Assembly: GCF_006088715.1 (NCBI RefSeq)
Contig: NZ_CP030771.1
Coordinates: 5,404,001 to 5,468,000 of the forward strand
DNA: 64,000 nt
Reading direction: 5' to 3'
From: Streptomyces sp. YIM 121038
Lineage (GTDB): Bacteria; Actinomycetota; Actinomycetes; Streptomycetales; Streptomycetaceae
Each line of letters opens with the position of its first letter. Within the stretch, counting starts at the first letter, position 1. Positions 18,201 through 26,285 of the stretch are shown here, piece after piece. The notes beneath the pieces are model-generated. The model was given only the letters and a program-made list of their open reading frames with translations. It did no database searches and was not told the DNA's origin. A program made the translations under genes and the position numbers.

Positions 18201-19284
18201 CGCCGCCGCCGAGGGCGACCCGGCCCTCACGGCACGCGTCATCGGCGCCTTCGACGTGCCCGGCATCTGGGCCCGCAACGACGACGAGGAGCTGTCCCGC
18301 CGCGTCGTGGCCGCCGCCCGGCGGGCCCTCGACGCGCTGCCCGACGACGGGACGCGGGCCCGCCGGGTCACCCGCTGCCGCCTCCTGAGCGCCATCGCCA
18401 TGGAGACGCGCGGGGACACCACGGGGGCGGGCGCCGCCGCGGCCCGCGCGGCGGAGGCGCTCGCGCGGGACCTGGCCACCGGGGCCGGAGCCGGGGCCGG
18501 GGCCGACGGTGAACGCCCGGAGCAGGGCGCCGCGTTGCTCGCGTACGCCCTCAACGGGCGCTTCCTGCACACCTTCCACCGCCCCGGACTCGCCCGCGAG
18601 CGCGCCCGCATCGGGGCGGAGCTGGTCGCCCTCTCCGCCCGCCACGGGCTCGCCGGCTTCGAGGTCCTCGGCCACCTCATGCTGATCCAGGCGCACGCCG
18701 CCCGCGCCGAGTTCGCCCGCGCCGACGCCGCCGCGGCCGCCGCGGACCGGCTCGCCGAGCGGTACGGCCTGCCGCTCGTGGGCGTGTTCACGTCCTGGTA
18801 CGCCGCCCTGCGCGCCGCCGTCGCCGGGCGCGCGGAGGAGGCGGAGGCCGCGTACCGCACCGCCGCAGGGCGGCTGCGCGGCAGCGGGATGAGCGGCATG
18901 CCGGAGGACGAGCTGCTGCGCCTCGCCCTGCGGTGCCTGGGCTTGACGGAAGATGCCGAGGTGCCCGGCGCGGGACAGCTCCTCGACGTGCGGCTGTGCC
19001 TGGACGCCCGTGCCGCCGTGCGCTCCGGGGACAGGGCGGCCATGGCGGACGCGTACCGCCGGTTGCTGCCCGCCGGGGACGAGCTGGCGGGCGCGGGCAG
19101 CGGCCTCCTCGCGCTCGGGCCCGTCGCCCAGGAGCTCGGGGACCTGGCCGCGGCCCTGGGACGCCCCGCCGCCGCCCACTACCGCACCGCCCTCGCCGTC
19201 GCCGAACGCGCCGGGGCCCCGCACTGGGCGGCCATCGCCCGGACCGCGCTCGCGGCGGTGCGAGGATGCGGCGGTGAACTCTGA
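15295..19284 (+). CDS. Large BTAD/SARP-type regulator with octapeptide-repeat linker, AAA ATPase and TPR-like region
   Basis: 1329 aa. Residues ~30-120 form an OmpR-like winged helix (FQVLGPFGARD; WLVDDLWDEPPP), followed by a bacterial transcriptional activation domain to ~280. Residues 305-512 are 26 consecutive octapeptides (consensus D-[AV]-[ST]-A-[PL]-[VA]-[AL]-R). A STAND-like ATPase follows with Walker A GEAGAGKT (555-562) and Walker B LLLVLDDLHWADEES, then a helical repeat region to the C-terminus. There is no C-terminal LuxR HTH. AfsR-like proteins of this design activate secondary-metabolite or developmental genes. The target is unknown. The next gene overlaps its 3' end. Confidence 0.88.
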   Translation: MPEEERATSEAVPGSVPEAVPGSVPGSGPDAVAFQVLGPFGARDGQGRALGLKGPRHRAVLARLIVARRRTVPVSWLVDDLWDEPPPTAVGTIRTFVGALRKALEPGRPRRAPARLLVTAGPGYALLAAPDAVDAWRFETAVRDAGRLLDGGGPVPVAALAALDDALALWRGPAYAEWAEADWARAEVARLDGLRLLAVERRARLALAVGRAAEAVLDLQPHAEAHPWREEAWELLALALYRAGRQGEALAVLRRARATLAEELGVDPGEGLRRTEAEILAQAAAGAGAGRPGGGPDAMAGGVGEVSAAALRDVTAPAVRDVTALAPGDASTLALRDASALVARDAKPLALRDVTALVARDASAAALRDAAALVARDAKALALRDVTALVARDASAAALRDAAALVARDAKPLALRDASAQAPRDATAPVVPDEAAPVLRDASAPVARDATAPVARDVTAPVARDASAPALRDATAPAPRDVTAPVVPDAAAPAPRDATAQALRHVTPPDTQGATAPRAADGVVLLGRGVETAALEAAAHAALRAGRFTLALLSGEAGAGKTALAGDLAGRLGAAGWTTARGRVPEGAAAPAGWPWTEALAELGLPVGELGAAPGGPGGGDPVALRLRRRRWVGDRLAALAAGGRPLLLVLDDLHWADEESLDLLAGLATAPPAAPVLVVGTYRDTEVPPLLGEFLGRAARAEPVRVRVGGLAEGPVRDLVAAVSGRDVDAATARAVCRRSGGNPFFVRELARLYAADGAAALSGVPVGVRDLVRARLGTLGQEARTVLRLAAVVGAEADLDLLCALAGDEEVVLDAVEAATSAGFLAASEEAAEQVRFAHALVHETVYDDLSRPRRARLHTAVAETLERLRPDAVATDDALAHHYLSAGTRATAARAVTHASRAARRAEAAGAPHRARRLWGAALDAYDRGAAERDPAERLTLLMGLVRGLAVTGGLAQARRYRAEALAAAEGDPALTARVIGAFDVPGIWARNDDEELSRRVVAAARRALDALPDDGTRARRVTRCRLLSAIAMETRGDTTGAGAAAARAAEALARDLATGAGAGAGADGERPEQGAALLAYALNGRFLHTFHRPGLARERARIGAELVALSARHGLAGFEVLGHLMLIQAHAARAEFARADAAAAAADRLAERYGLPLVGVFTSWYAALRAAVAGRAEEAEAAYRTAAGRLRGSGMSGMPEDELLRLALRCLGLTEDAEVPGAGQLLDVRLCLDARAAVRSGDRAAMADAYRRLLPAGDELAGAGSGLLALGPVAQELGDLAAALGRPAAAHYRTALAVAERAGAPHWAAIARTALAAVRGCGGEL
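16207..16830 (+). repeat. 24-bp coding minisatellite (26 octapeptide units)
   Basis: 26 in-frame units of 24 nt encode octads such as DVTALVAR, DASAAALR, DAAALVAR and DAKPLALR. A higher-order 96-bp period (four units) is nearly identical at ~16351 and ~16447. The later units (from about unit 15) are richer in Pro (DATAPVAR, DVTAPVVP). There is no frame break anywhere. Confidence 0.9.
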
Positions 19285-19660
19285 AGAGACGTACGCGTAC
19301 GTACGCTTCGAATCGCCGCGGCGCCACGAACGCGGCCACTTCCCCGGCGTGTTCGCCCTCGCCAACGGGCTCGCGCGGGCCGGGCGCCTGACCGAGGCGC
19401 AGCAGCGCTTCTGGCGCGCGGGCAACGACTGGTACGACGCCGCGTACCCGACGCCCGACGCGTCCTTCTACGACCCCGAGCGGTACCCCGGCGCCGTCTC
19501 CTGGTTCAAGACCACCGCCACCCACCTCATCGAGCGGCTCCCCGGATACCTGGAGCTCCTCGCCGCGCACGGAGTGCCGTGCCGCGAGGTGCGCTCCGCC
19601 GATCCGGGTCGGGTGATCTACGAGGACGACGTCCAGGTCGTCGTCGTACCGCACGGCTGA
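19274..19660 (+). CDS. Small uncharacterised protein overlapping the BTAD regulator
   Basis: 128 aa, soluble, acidic and aromatic. GTG 19274 lies inside the last codons of the upstream gene (11-nt overlap), so translation is probably coupled. I do not recognise the family. Segments such as YAYVRFESPRRHERG, AQQRFWRAGNDWYDAAY and the strand-rich end VIYEDDVQVVVVPHG suggest a compact alpha/beta domain. The overlap implies a partner role with the regulator, which is only an inference. Confidence 0.75.
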   Translation: MNSEETYAYVRFESPRRHERGHFPGVFALANGLARAGRLTEAQQRFWRAGNDWYDAAYPTPDASFYDPERYPGAVSWFKTTATHLIERLPGYLELLAAHGVPCREVRSADPGRVIYEDDVQVVVVPHG

Positions 19661-19740
19661 GCCGTCGTACCGCGCGGCTGCGGGTTATGAGGATCCTGTC
19701 AGCGCGCGGACGCGGCGACCGGAATCGTGCGGCGGCCACC

Positions 19741-19752
19741 TATGCTCGGCGC
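19741..19752 (+). promoter_or_regulatory. -10 box for a leaderless response regulator mRNA
   Basis: TATGCT (19741-19746) lies 6 nt before ATG 19753, with no Shine-Dalgarno. Confidence 0.5.
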
Positions 19753-20571
19753 ATGTGCGCATTTGTCCTGGTCGCGGAGGACGACGAGAAGCAGGCCGAC
19801 CTCATCCGCCGCTATCTGGAGCGTGAGGGGCACACCGTCGGCGTGGCCCACGACGGGCGCACCGCCCTGGAGCGGGTCCGGCTGCACGACCCCGACCTGC
19901 TGATCCTCGACGTGATGATGCCGGAGATCGACGGGCTCGGCGTGACCCGCGTCCTGCGCGCGGAACCCGCGCCCGGCACCGAGGCGGCCGGGCGCGGCAC
20001 CGGCACGCTGCCCATCCTCATGCTCACCGCCCGCTCCACCGAGGACGACCTGCTGCTCGGCCTCGACCTCGGCGCCGACGACTACCTCACCAAGCCGTAC
20101 AGCCCCCGCGAGCTGATGGCCCGCGTCCGCACCCTGCTGCGCCGCGCCAGCGGGGCCGCGCACAGCCCGGCGCCCGAGGCGGACGCGCGGGTGCTGCGCG
20201 CGGGCGGCCTCGTCGTGGACGCGCTGCGGCACGAGGTGACCGTGGACGGGCAGCGCGTGGAGTGCACGCCCGGCGAGTTCGAGCTGCTCGCGGCCATGGC
20301 GGCGGAGCCGGAGCGGGTGTTCACGCGCCCGCAGCTGCTCGACCGGATCCACGGCTCGTCGGGGTACATATCCGTCCGCACCGTGGACGTCCACATACTG
20401 AACCTGCGCAAGAAGATCGAGGCCAGTCCGCGCACCCCGCGCCGTCTCGTCACCGTCTTCGGGGTGGGATACAAGCTCGTCGCGTACCGGGACCCGGGCG
20501 CGGCCCCCTCCGGCCGGACGGCTCCGCCGGGCCGGGGCGGCGACGGGGCGGCAGGCCGTCGTGAGGCGTAG
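19753..20571 (+). CDS. OmpR-family response regulator
   Basis: 272 aa. The receiver domain has AEDDEKQ, phospho-acceptor Asp53 (LILDVMMPEIDG), the conserved Thr (MLTAR) and Lys (YLTKPYSP). The winged-helix DNA-binding domain (residues ~150-250) ends with VRTVDVHILNLRKKIE and VFGVGYKLV. It is paired with the overlapping kinase gene. ATG 19753 was chosen on the -10 box; the frame is open further upstream without a better start. Confidence 0.93.
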   Translation: MCAFVLVAEDDEKQADLIRRYLEREGHTVGVAHDGRTALERVRLHDPDLLILDVMMPEIDGLGVTRVLRAEPAPGTEAAGRGTGTLPILMLTARSTEDDLLLGLDLGADDYLTKPYSPRELMARVRTLLRRASGAAHSPAPEADARVLRAGGLVVDALRHEVTVDGQRVECTPGEFELLAAMAAEPERVFTRPQLLDRIHGSSGYISVRTVDVHILNLRKKIEASPRTPRRLVTVFGVGYKLVAYRDPGAAPSGRTAPPGRGGDGAAGRREA

Positions 20572-22594
20572 GGCCGGGGCCGGGGAGCGCGGGGCGAGGC
20601 CGCCGGGCGACGCCCCGGTCCGTACCCGCGTACCGGTGCGCAAGAGCCTGCTCACGCGGCTGCTCGCGGTGTCCGCCCTCGTCTCCGTGCTGTCCATCGC
20701 CGCCACCGCCTGGCTCGCCGCGCAGACCACGTCCGGGGCCATCCGGCAGGAACAGGGCCAGGTGCTCGCCGACGACGCGCGGATCTACGACCGGCTCCTC
20801 GGCCTCGCCGCGGGCACCCCCAACTGGCGCGGCGCGGGCCGCACGGTGCGCGAGCTCTCCCAGGAGACGGGGCGGCGCATCGCCCTGACCACCCAGGACC
20901 GCGAGGTCATCGCCGACTCGGCGGCGGGCGACAAGGGCGGCGTGCCCGGCGCCCGGCTGCCCGCGCGGGCGTCGGCGGTCGTCGACCCGCTGGCCGTGAA
21001 CTCGACGCTGGCCGCGGGGCGCGACGCCGACACGGCGGTCGGCCTCGGCGGCGACGCCGGCATCGACACCGGCACGGGCGCCGTCGACCGCATCGACCCG
21101 CGCGCCGTGGGCCCCTTCCGGCTCCCCGCGAACGAGCGGGCCGACCTGCGCGCCCTCGCGGAGAAGGTCGTCGGGTGCGCCCAGGACGCCGGTACGACGG
21201 TGAAGAGCGTGGAGGGGCCGAGCGGCCGCCCGTACCTGGAGATGGCGGGCGAGAACAGCGAATTCATGGAATACCGGTGCGGCGCCATCGCCCTGAACGA
21301 GCCGACGGCCACCGAGCGCAAGGCCCTCGACAAGGTCAGCAAGCTGGCCGGCGCGTGCATGCGCCGCAAGGGCACCAAGCCCGTGAAGCTCGGCCTGACC
21401 GTGTCGCGCGGCGGCTCCCCCTGGCTGTACGCGACCGAGCCCTCGCGCGGCAGCGTGAAGTCGCCGGTCGGGCCCCCCAAGGAGGCCGCCGCCGGCGGTG
21501 TGGTCCCGGCCCCCGCGCCGTCCGTCACCGGGCCCGACTCGGCCGCCCACGACCCCGTCGCCGCGCTCGCCGCCAACTGCGTGGACAGCGCGCGCCGCGA
21601 GCAGCTCGGCCCGTACGTCTCCTCGCCCGCGCTGCTCTTCATCACCAGCCCCGACGGCAGCCGCCCCTCCGCGAGCGGCTTCCGGCTCTCCGGCGCCAAC
21701 ACCACGCGGCTCGTCGGGCTCGCCGCGGCCGTGCTCGCCCTGACCGTCGCCGTCACCGCCTTCGCCGCGACCCGGCTCACCCGGCCGCTGCGCGCGCTCA
21801 CCATGGCCACGCAGCGCATGAAGACCGGCGAGGCCACCGAGCCGGTGCCCGCTCGCTCGGCGGGCGAGATCAGCCAGCTCGCGGCCGCCTTCAACGACAT
21901 GGCGGCGCACCGCAAAGCCCTGGAGGAGCAGCGCAAGGCCATGGTCAGCGACGTCGCCCACGAGCTGCGTACCCCCCTTTCGAACATCCGGGGGTGGCTG
22001 GAGGCCGCCGAGGACGGGGTCGTCGCCACCGACCCCGAGCTCGTCACCTCGCTCCTGGAGGAGGCGCTGCTGCTCCAGCACATCGTCAACGACCTCCAGG
22101 ACCTCGCCGCCGCCGACGCCGGGACGCTGCGGCTGCACCGGGAGCCCGCCTGCGCCGCCGACCTCGCCGAGCAGGTCGTGGCCGCGCACCAGGCGCGGGC
22201 GGACGCCGCGGGCGTACGTCTCCTCGCCCGAGCGGAGGGCGACCCGTGGCTGACCGCCGACCCGCTGCGGCTGCGGCAGGCCATCGGGAACCTCGTCTCC
22301 AACGCGGTACGGCACACGCCCGCCGGGGGCAGCGTCACCGTCACCTCCCGGGTCGTCTCCGGGCGGGTGGCCATCGAGGTCGCGGACACGGGGACCGGGA
22401 TCTCCGCGGCGGATCTTCCGCACGTCTTCGACCGGTTCTGGCGCGCCGACAAGTCGCGTACGCGGGCCACGGGGGGCAGTGGGCTGGGGCTCGCCATCGT
22501 CCGTGACCTGGTGCGGGCGCACGGCGGTACGGTCTCCGCCGCCAGCACCCCCGGCCGGGGCACCACCTTCACCCTCCACTTCCCCATCACCTGA
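20561..22594 (+). CDS. Sensor histidine kinase (BaeS/CseC-like architecture)
   Basis: 677 aa. A membrane helix at residues ~28-52, an unusually large extracellular domain (~55-375) and a second helix (VGLAAAVLALTVAVTAFAA) are followed by HAMP, HisKA with His467 in VAHELRTPLSNI, and HATPase_c (NLVSNAVRHTP, ADTGTGIS, GSGLGLAIV). The extracellular domain contains three Cys-containing segments (VVGCAQDAG, AGACMRRKG, AANCVDSAR) that look like an internal duplication. GTG 20561 overlaps the regulator gene by 11 nt, giving a two-gene operon. The signal is unknown; envelope stress is a reasonable guess. Confidence 0.92.
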   Translation: MRRRAGAGERGARPPGDAPVRTRVPVRKSLLTRLLAVSALVSVLSIAATAWLAAQTTSGAIRQEQGQVLADDARIYDRLLGLAAGTPNWRGAGRTVRELSQETGRRIALTTQDREVIADSAAGDKGGVPGARLPARASAVVDPLAVNSTLAAGRDADTAVGLGGDAGIDTGTGAVDRIDPRAVGPFRLPANERADLRALAEKVVGCAQDAGTTVKSVEGPSGRPYLEMAGENSEFMEYRCGAIALNEPTATERKALDKVSKLAGACMRRKGTKPVKLGLTVSRGGSPWLYATEPSRGSVKSPVGPPKEAAAGGVVPAPAPSVTGPDSAAHDPVAALAANCVDSARREQLGPYVSSPALLFITSPDGSRPSASGFRLSGANTTRLVGLAAAVLALTVAVTAFAATRLTRPLRALTMATQRMKTGEATEPVPARSAGEISQLAAAFNDMAAHRKALEEQRKAMVSDVAHELRTPLSNIRGWLEAAEDGVVATDPELVTSLLEEALLLQHIVNDLQDLAAADAGTLRLHREPACAADLAEQVVAAHQARADAAGVRLLARAEGDPWLTADPLRLRQAIGNLVSNAVRHTPAGGSVTVTSRVVSGRVAIEVADTGTGISAADLPHVFDRFWRADKSRTRATGGSGLGLAIVRDLVRAHGGTVSAASTPGRGTTFTLHFPIT

Positions 22595-22699
22595 CCCCAC
22601 CCCGCCCCACCGCTACCACGGCGGTCTCTCCCACCCACCCACCCGTTCCTGCCCCGGCGACCGGGCCGGGCCCCGTCCTAGCGGCTTTCCCGCCGCCGT

Positions 22700-22725
22700 C
22701 CCCCCCCCCCAAAAAAAAGGGGGGG
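22700..22725. terminator. Homopolymer hairpin C11-A8-G7
   Basis: Eleven C, eight A, then seven G: a 7-bp G:C stem with an A8 loop, 105 nt after the kinase stop codon. It could end the two-component transcript. On the minus strand it has the same shape with a T8 loop. Such tracts are prone to length change. Confidence 0.45.
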
Positions 22726-22826
22726 CGGGTGGGTGGGGAAAACCAGCCAGTGAGCGGCAGGCGACACCACCGGGTAGGCCGCGAGCACACGCAGCGTGCG
22801 GACGAGTGCGGCAGTGCGGCCCATCA

Positions 22827-22926
22827 AGCCCGTCCGGCGATTGAGGACAAGCGCGTTAGCGCGGTGGTTTGACCTGGGCCGGTGGCGGAGCCCGTCCGGC
22901 GATTGAGGACGAGCGCGTTAGCGCGG
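22827..22926 (+). repeat. Two direct copies of the CCGTCCGGCG dispersed repeat
   Basis: Copies at 22827-22863 and 22889-22926, 62 bp apart, each starting AGCCCGTCCGGCGATTGAGG and ending in the palindrome GCGCGTTAGCGCG. Each differs slightly from the GTTTGAGG version elsewhere in the window. Confidence 0.75.
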
Positions 22927-23220
22927 GGCGTTGAGCCGGGGCCAAGGGGGGAGGGGAGGAGCTGGGGCGGCTGCGCTGCCGGGAGGGGGGGCTCGGCCCC
23001 GGCGTGCGGGGCCGGGGCGGCCCAGGTTTGGGCGGACCCGGCCGCGGCGGCGACACTCCCCCGAGCCACGCGCCAAGCGCATGCACCGTCGGGGCCAGGT
23101 CCGATGCAGGGATCAGATCAGGCCTCGCCAACAGATGGCTAACATGTGCCCAACGGCCCCCGTTTTGGCGTGGCCGTGACAGCCAACGGGGGCTGCGGGC
23201 ACTGGGGGAGTAGGGCACGC

Positions 23221-26200
23221 ATGGCAGGCGAGCTGCGGTTCGGGCTCCTCGGCGTGCCCGCCGTGTACGACGCCGCGGGCGAACCCCGCCCGCTCCGCAG
23301 CCCCAAGGCCCGCGCCCTGCTGACCGCGCTGCTGCTCGCACCGGGCCGCGCGGTCTCCGCCGACGCGCTCACCCAGGCGCTGTGGGGCGACGCGCCGCCC
23401 GCCTCCGCCCGCGCCTCGCTGCAGAACCACGTCACCCGGCTGCGCCGCCTCCTCGACGACCCGGCCCGGCTGCACGCCGTACCGCCGGGCTACCGGCTGC
23501 TCGTGGCCGACGGCGAACTCGACGTCCGCGTCTTCGAACGGCACGCCGCCGCGGCCCGCGCGGCCCATGCCGCCCGCGACTGGGACACCGCCGAGGCCGC
23601 GGCCGCGGCGGCCCTGTGCCTGTGGCGCGGCGCCCCGCTCTCCGGGCTCTCCACGACCACCGCGGGTGACGCCCTGGTCCAGCGCCTGGAGGAGGCCCGC
23701 CTGCTCGTCCTGGAGTGGCGCTACGACGCGGCCCTGGAGCGCGCCCCCGAGCGGGGGGCCGAACTCGCGGCCCTCGTGCCGGAGTTGGCGTCCCTCGTCA
23801 CCGAACATCCGCTCCGCGAGGCGTTCCACCGCCAGCTCATGCTCCTGCTGCACCGCACCGGCCGCCAGGCGGAGGCCCTGGCCGTGCACCGCGCACTGCG
23901 CCGCAGGCTGGTCGAGGAGCTCGGCGTCGAGCCGGGCGACGGCGTCCGCGCGGCCCACCGGGAGATCCTCAGCAGCCCCGGAGCCCCCGCCACCCCCACC
24001 GCCCCCGCCGCGCGGCCGGCCCGCGCCGTCCTCGCCGGGGGCCGCCCCACCACGTCGCCACCGGGCCGCGCGCCCCGCCCCGCCCAGCTCCCGCCCGCGC
24101 CCTCGCACTTCACCGGCCGCGAGGACACGGCCCGTGAGCTGCGCGAACGGCTCACGGACGGCGGTGCGGGCGCCCCGCCCGTGGTGGTGCTCTCGGGCAT
24201 GGCGGGCGTGGGCAAGAGCGCTCTCGCCCTGCACGTCGCGCACGGCCTGCGGGAGCGCTTCCCCGACGGCCAGCTCTACGTCAACCTGCACGGCGCCACC
24301 CCCGGCGTCGCCCCGCTCACCCCGGGCCAGGCCCTCGCCGCGCTGCTCCGCGACCTCGGCGCCGAGGCCCGGCACGCCTCCGACGACCCGGACGCGGCGG
24401 CCGCGCTGCTGCGCTCGCTCCTCGCCCCCACCCGTACGCTCCTCGTCCTCGACGGAGCCGCGAGCGCCGCGCAGGTACGGCCGCTGCTGCCCGGCGGCGC
24501 GGGCTGCGGCACCCTCGTGACCAGCCGCTCCCCGCTCACCGCGCTCGACGGCGCCGCCCGCTTCCCGCTGCCCCCGCTGTCCGCCGAGGCCAGCACCGCG
24601 CTGCTGCGCGCCGCGTCGGGGCGGGACGACCTCGGCGCGGGGCACCCGCTGGTGCGGCTCACGGGCCGCCTCCCGCTCGCGCTGCGGATCGTCGCAGCCC
24701 GGCTCGCCGCCCGCCGCGCGCTCACCCCGGACGCCCTCGCGGGCCTCCTGACGGACTGCGAGGGCCGCCTCCGGCACCTGGAGTACGACGACTTGAGCGT
24801 GCGGCGCTCCCTCGACGTCGCCCTGGAGGCACTGCGCACCTCCGACCGCGAGAGCGACCGCGACGCCGCCCGCGCCCTCGGCGTCATCGGCGCGCTCGAC
24901 CTGCCCGCGTACGGCGCGCCGCTCCTCGCCCGGCTGCTCGGCGCGCCGCGCTGGCGCGCCCAGGCCGCCCTGGACCGCCTCGTCGACGTCGCCCTCCTCG
25001 AAGAGACCGCGTACGGCCGCTACGCCCCGCACGACCTCGTACGGGACTTCGCCCGCGCCCACCGCGAGCCCCGCCCCGCGGACGCCGTCGGCACGACGGC
25101 CCTGCGCTGGTACGGCGACACCGCCCGCGCGGCGCTGCTCGCGATCGCCCCGGAGAGCCGGGACCGCGAGGACCGCCTCGCCGTCCCCGCGCCCGACGAC
25201 CCGGCGCCCGCCGCCTCCGCGCCCGACGGCCCGGAGGGCTTCGGCTCCCTCGACGCCGCGTTCGCCTGGGCCGACGAGGAGCTGGACAACGTCGTCGCCC
25301 TCGCCGAACGGCACACCGGCGACGCCTCCGGGCTCGTACCGGCCCTGGTGCGGCACCTCTTCCCGTACCTCCAGCGCCGCGGCCGCCTCACCGAGTGGGG
25401 CACCCTCGCCGCGATCGCCGTTGACACCGCGCGGCTGCACGGCGACCCGGCCGTGACGGCGCAGGCCCTCACCGACCTCGCGGGCCACCGCTTCATGACG
25501 GGCCGCGCGGGCGAGGCCCTGGCCCTGAACGACGAGGCGCTCGCCCTGTGGCGCGGCATCGGCCGCGCGTCCTGCGTGCGCCGCGGCCTGAACCACCGGG
25601 GCCTGCTGCTCGACGGCCTCGGCCGCCGCGCGGAGGCCGTGGACGCCCTGACCCGGGCCCTGGACCTCGCCCGCTCCCTGGACGACCCGCTGAGCGAGGC
25701 CATCACGTTCAGCCACCTCGGCAACCTCTACGAGCACAGCGACGCCCGGCTCGCCATCGTCCACCACGAGCGCAGCCTCGCCATCGGCGAACGCATCGGC
25801 CACGCCGTCGTCCGCCAGTCCGCGCACTGCAACATCGGCTACGCCCACCTCGCCCTCGGCGAACCGGCCGCCGCCCTCGGCCACTTCGAGGTCAGCCTGC
25901 GCGTGCACGGCGAGTACGAGGACTGGCACGGCGAGTCCCACACCCGCCTCGGCCTGGTCCGCGCCCTGCGCGCCCTCGGCCGTACCGCGGAGGCGGACCG
26001 CGCCTGCGCCCTCCTCCTGGAGCGCGCCGCCCACCGCGGCGACACCCACATGAGCGGCCTGGCCCGCCACCAGCACGGCCTCCTCCTGCACGCCCAGGGC
26101 CACCCCCACCAGGCCCAGGAGCAGTGGCGCTCGGCCCTCACCGCCCTGGAGTCCCTGGACGGGGTGAGCCCGAAAGTGGTGGCCGAGCTGCGCGAGCTCA

Positions 26201-26232
26201 CGGGCGGAGCATCGAGCCCGTCCGGCGTTTGA
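23221..26232 (+). CDS. AfsR/SARP-family regulator (BTAD + NB-ARC + TPR)
   Basis: 1003 aa. An N-terminal winged helix (LRFGLLGVPAVYD; LTQALWGD) and BTAD (to ~residue 250) are followed by a Pro/Ala linker. The NB-ARC ATPase has FTGRE, Walker A GMAGVGKS (326-333) and LLVLDGAASAAQVRPLLPG, and TPR repeats run from ~690 to the end. This is the AfsR layout. AfsR-type proteins activate pathway or global antibiotic regulators; the target here is unknown. ATG 23221 is preceded by GGGGGAGTAGGG. The last codons (SPSGV and stop) are supplied by a dispersed repeat. Confidence 0.9.
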   Translation: MAGELRFGLLGVPAVYDAAGEPRPLRSPKARALLTALLLAPGRAVSADALTQALWGDAPPASARASLQNHVTRLRRLLDDPARLHAVPPGYRLLVADGELDVRVFERHAAAARAAHAARDWDTAEAAAAAALCLWRGAPLSGLSTTTAGDALVQRLEEARLLVLEWRYDAALERAPERGAELAALVPELASLVTEHPLREAFHRQLMLLLHRTGRQAEALAVHRALRRRLVEELGVEPGDGVRAAHREILSSPGAPATPTAPAARPARAVLAGGRPTTSPPGRAPRPAQLPPAPSHFTGREDTARELRERLTDGGAGAPPVVVLSGMAGVGKSALALHVAHGLRERFPDGQLYVNLHGATPGVAPLTPGQALAALLRDLGAEARHASDDPDAAAALLRSLLAPTRTLLVLDGAASAAQVRPLLPGGAGCGTLVTSRSPLTALDGAARFPLPPLSAEASTALLRAASGRDDLGAGHPLVRLTGRLPLALRIVAARLAARRALTPDALAGLLTDCEGRLRHLEYDDLSVRRSLDVALEALRTSDRESDRDAARALGVIGALDLPAYGAPLLARLLGAPRWRAQAALDRLVDVALLEETAYGRYAPHDLVRDFARAHREPRPADAVGTTALRWYGDTARAALLAIAPESRDREDRLAVPAPDDPAPAASAPDGPEGFGSLDAAFAWADEELDNVVALAERHTGDASGLVPALVRHLFPYLQRRGRLTEWGTLAAIAVDTARLHGDPAVTAQALTDLAGHRFMTGRAGEALALNDEALALWRGIGRASCVRRGLNHRGLLLDGLGRRAEAVDALTRALDLARSLDDPLSEAITFSHLGNLYEHSDARLAIVHHERSLAIGERIGHAVVRQSAHCNIGYAHLALGEPAAALGHFEVSLRVHGEYEDWHGESHTRLGLVRALRALGRTAEADRACALLLERAAHRGDTHMSGLARHQHGLLLHAQGHPHQAQEQWRSALTALESLDGVSPKVVAELRELTGGASSPSGV

Positions 26233-26250
26233 GGACGAGCGCGCAGCGCG
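26215..26250 (+). repeat. Dispersed CCGTCCGGCG repeat overlapping a gene end
   Basis: AGCCCGTCCGGCGTTTGAGG starts inside the SARP gene; its TTTGAG gives the TGA stop. It ends in GCGCGCAGCGCG. It lies in the 53-bp gap between convergent genes and may act as terminator. Confidence 0.75.
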
Positions 26251-26285
26251 AAAAGGAGGCCCGGTCCGAAGCGTGGCCGCACGCG

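Larger units (their letters stand above)
22595..23220. other. 626-bp gene-free region with homopolymer hairpin and two repeats
   Basis: No credible gene is seen on either strand. It holds a C11-A8-G7 tract at 22700-22725, two directly repeated copies of the CCGTCCGGCG family (22827 and 22889), and GC-rich inverted blocks around 22975-23020. A purine tract GGGGGAGTAGGG precedes the next start. Confidence 0.7.

Noticed and set aside
20450..22600. 716-codon minus-strand frame opposite the histidine kinase
   Set aside because: Gly/Arg/Val-rich shadow of a clear kinase gene.
22824..23341. Minus-strand small genes in the 22.6-23.2 kb gap
   Set aside because: They consist of repeat-derived and GC-biased codons without start signals or similarity.
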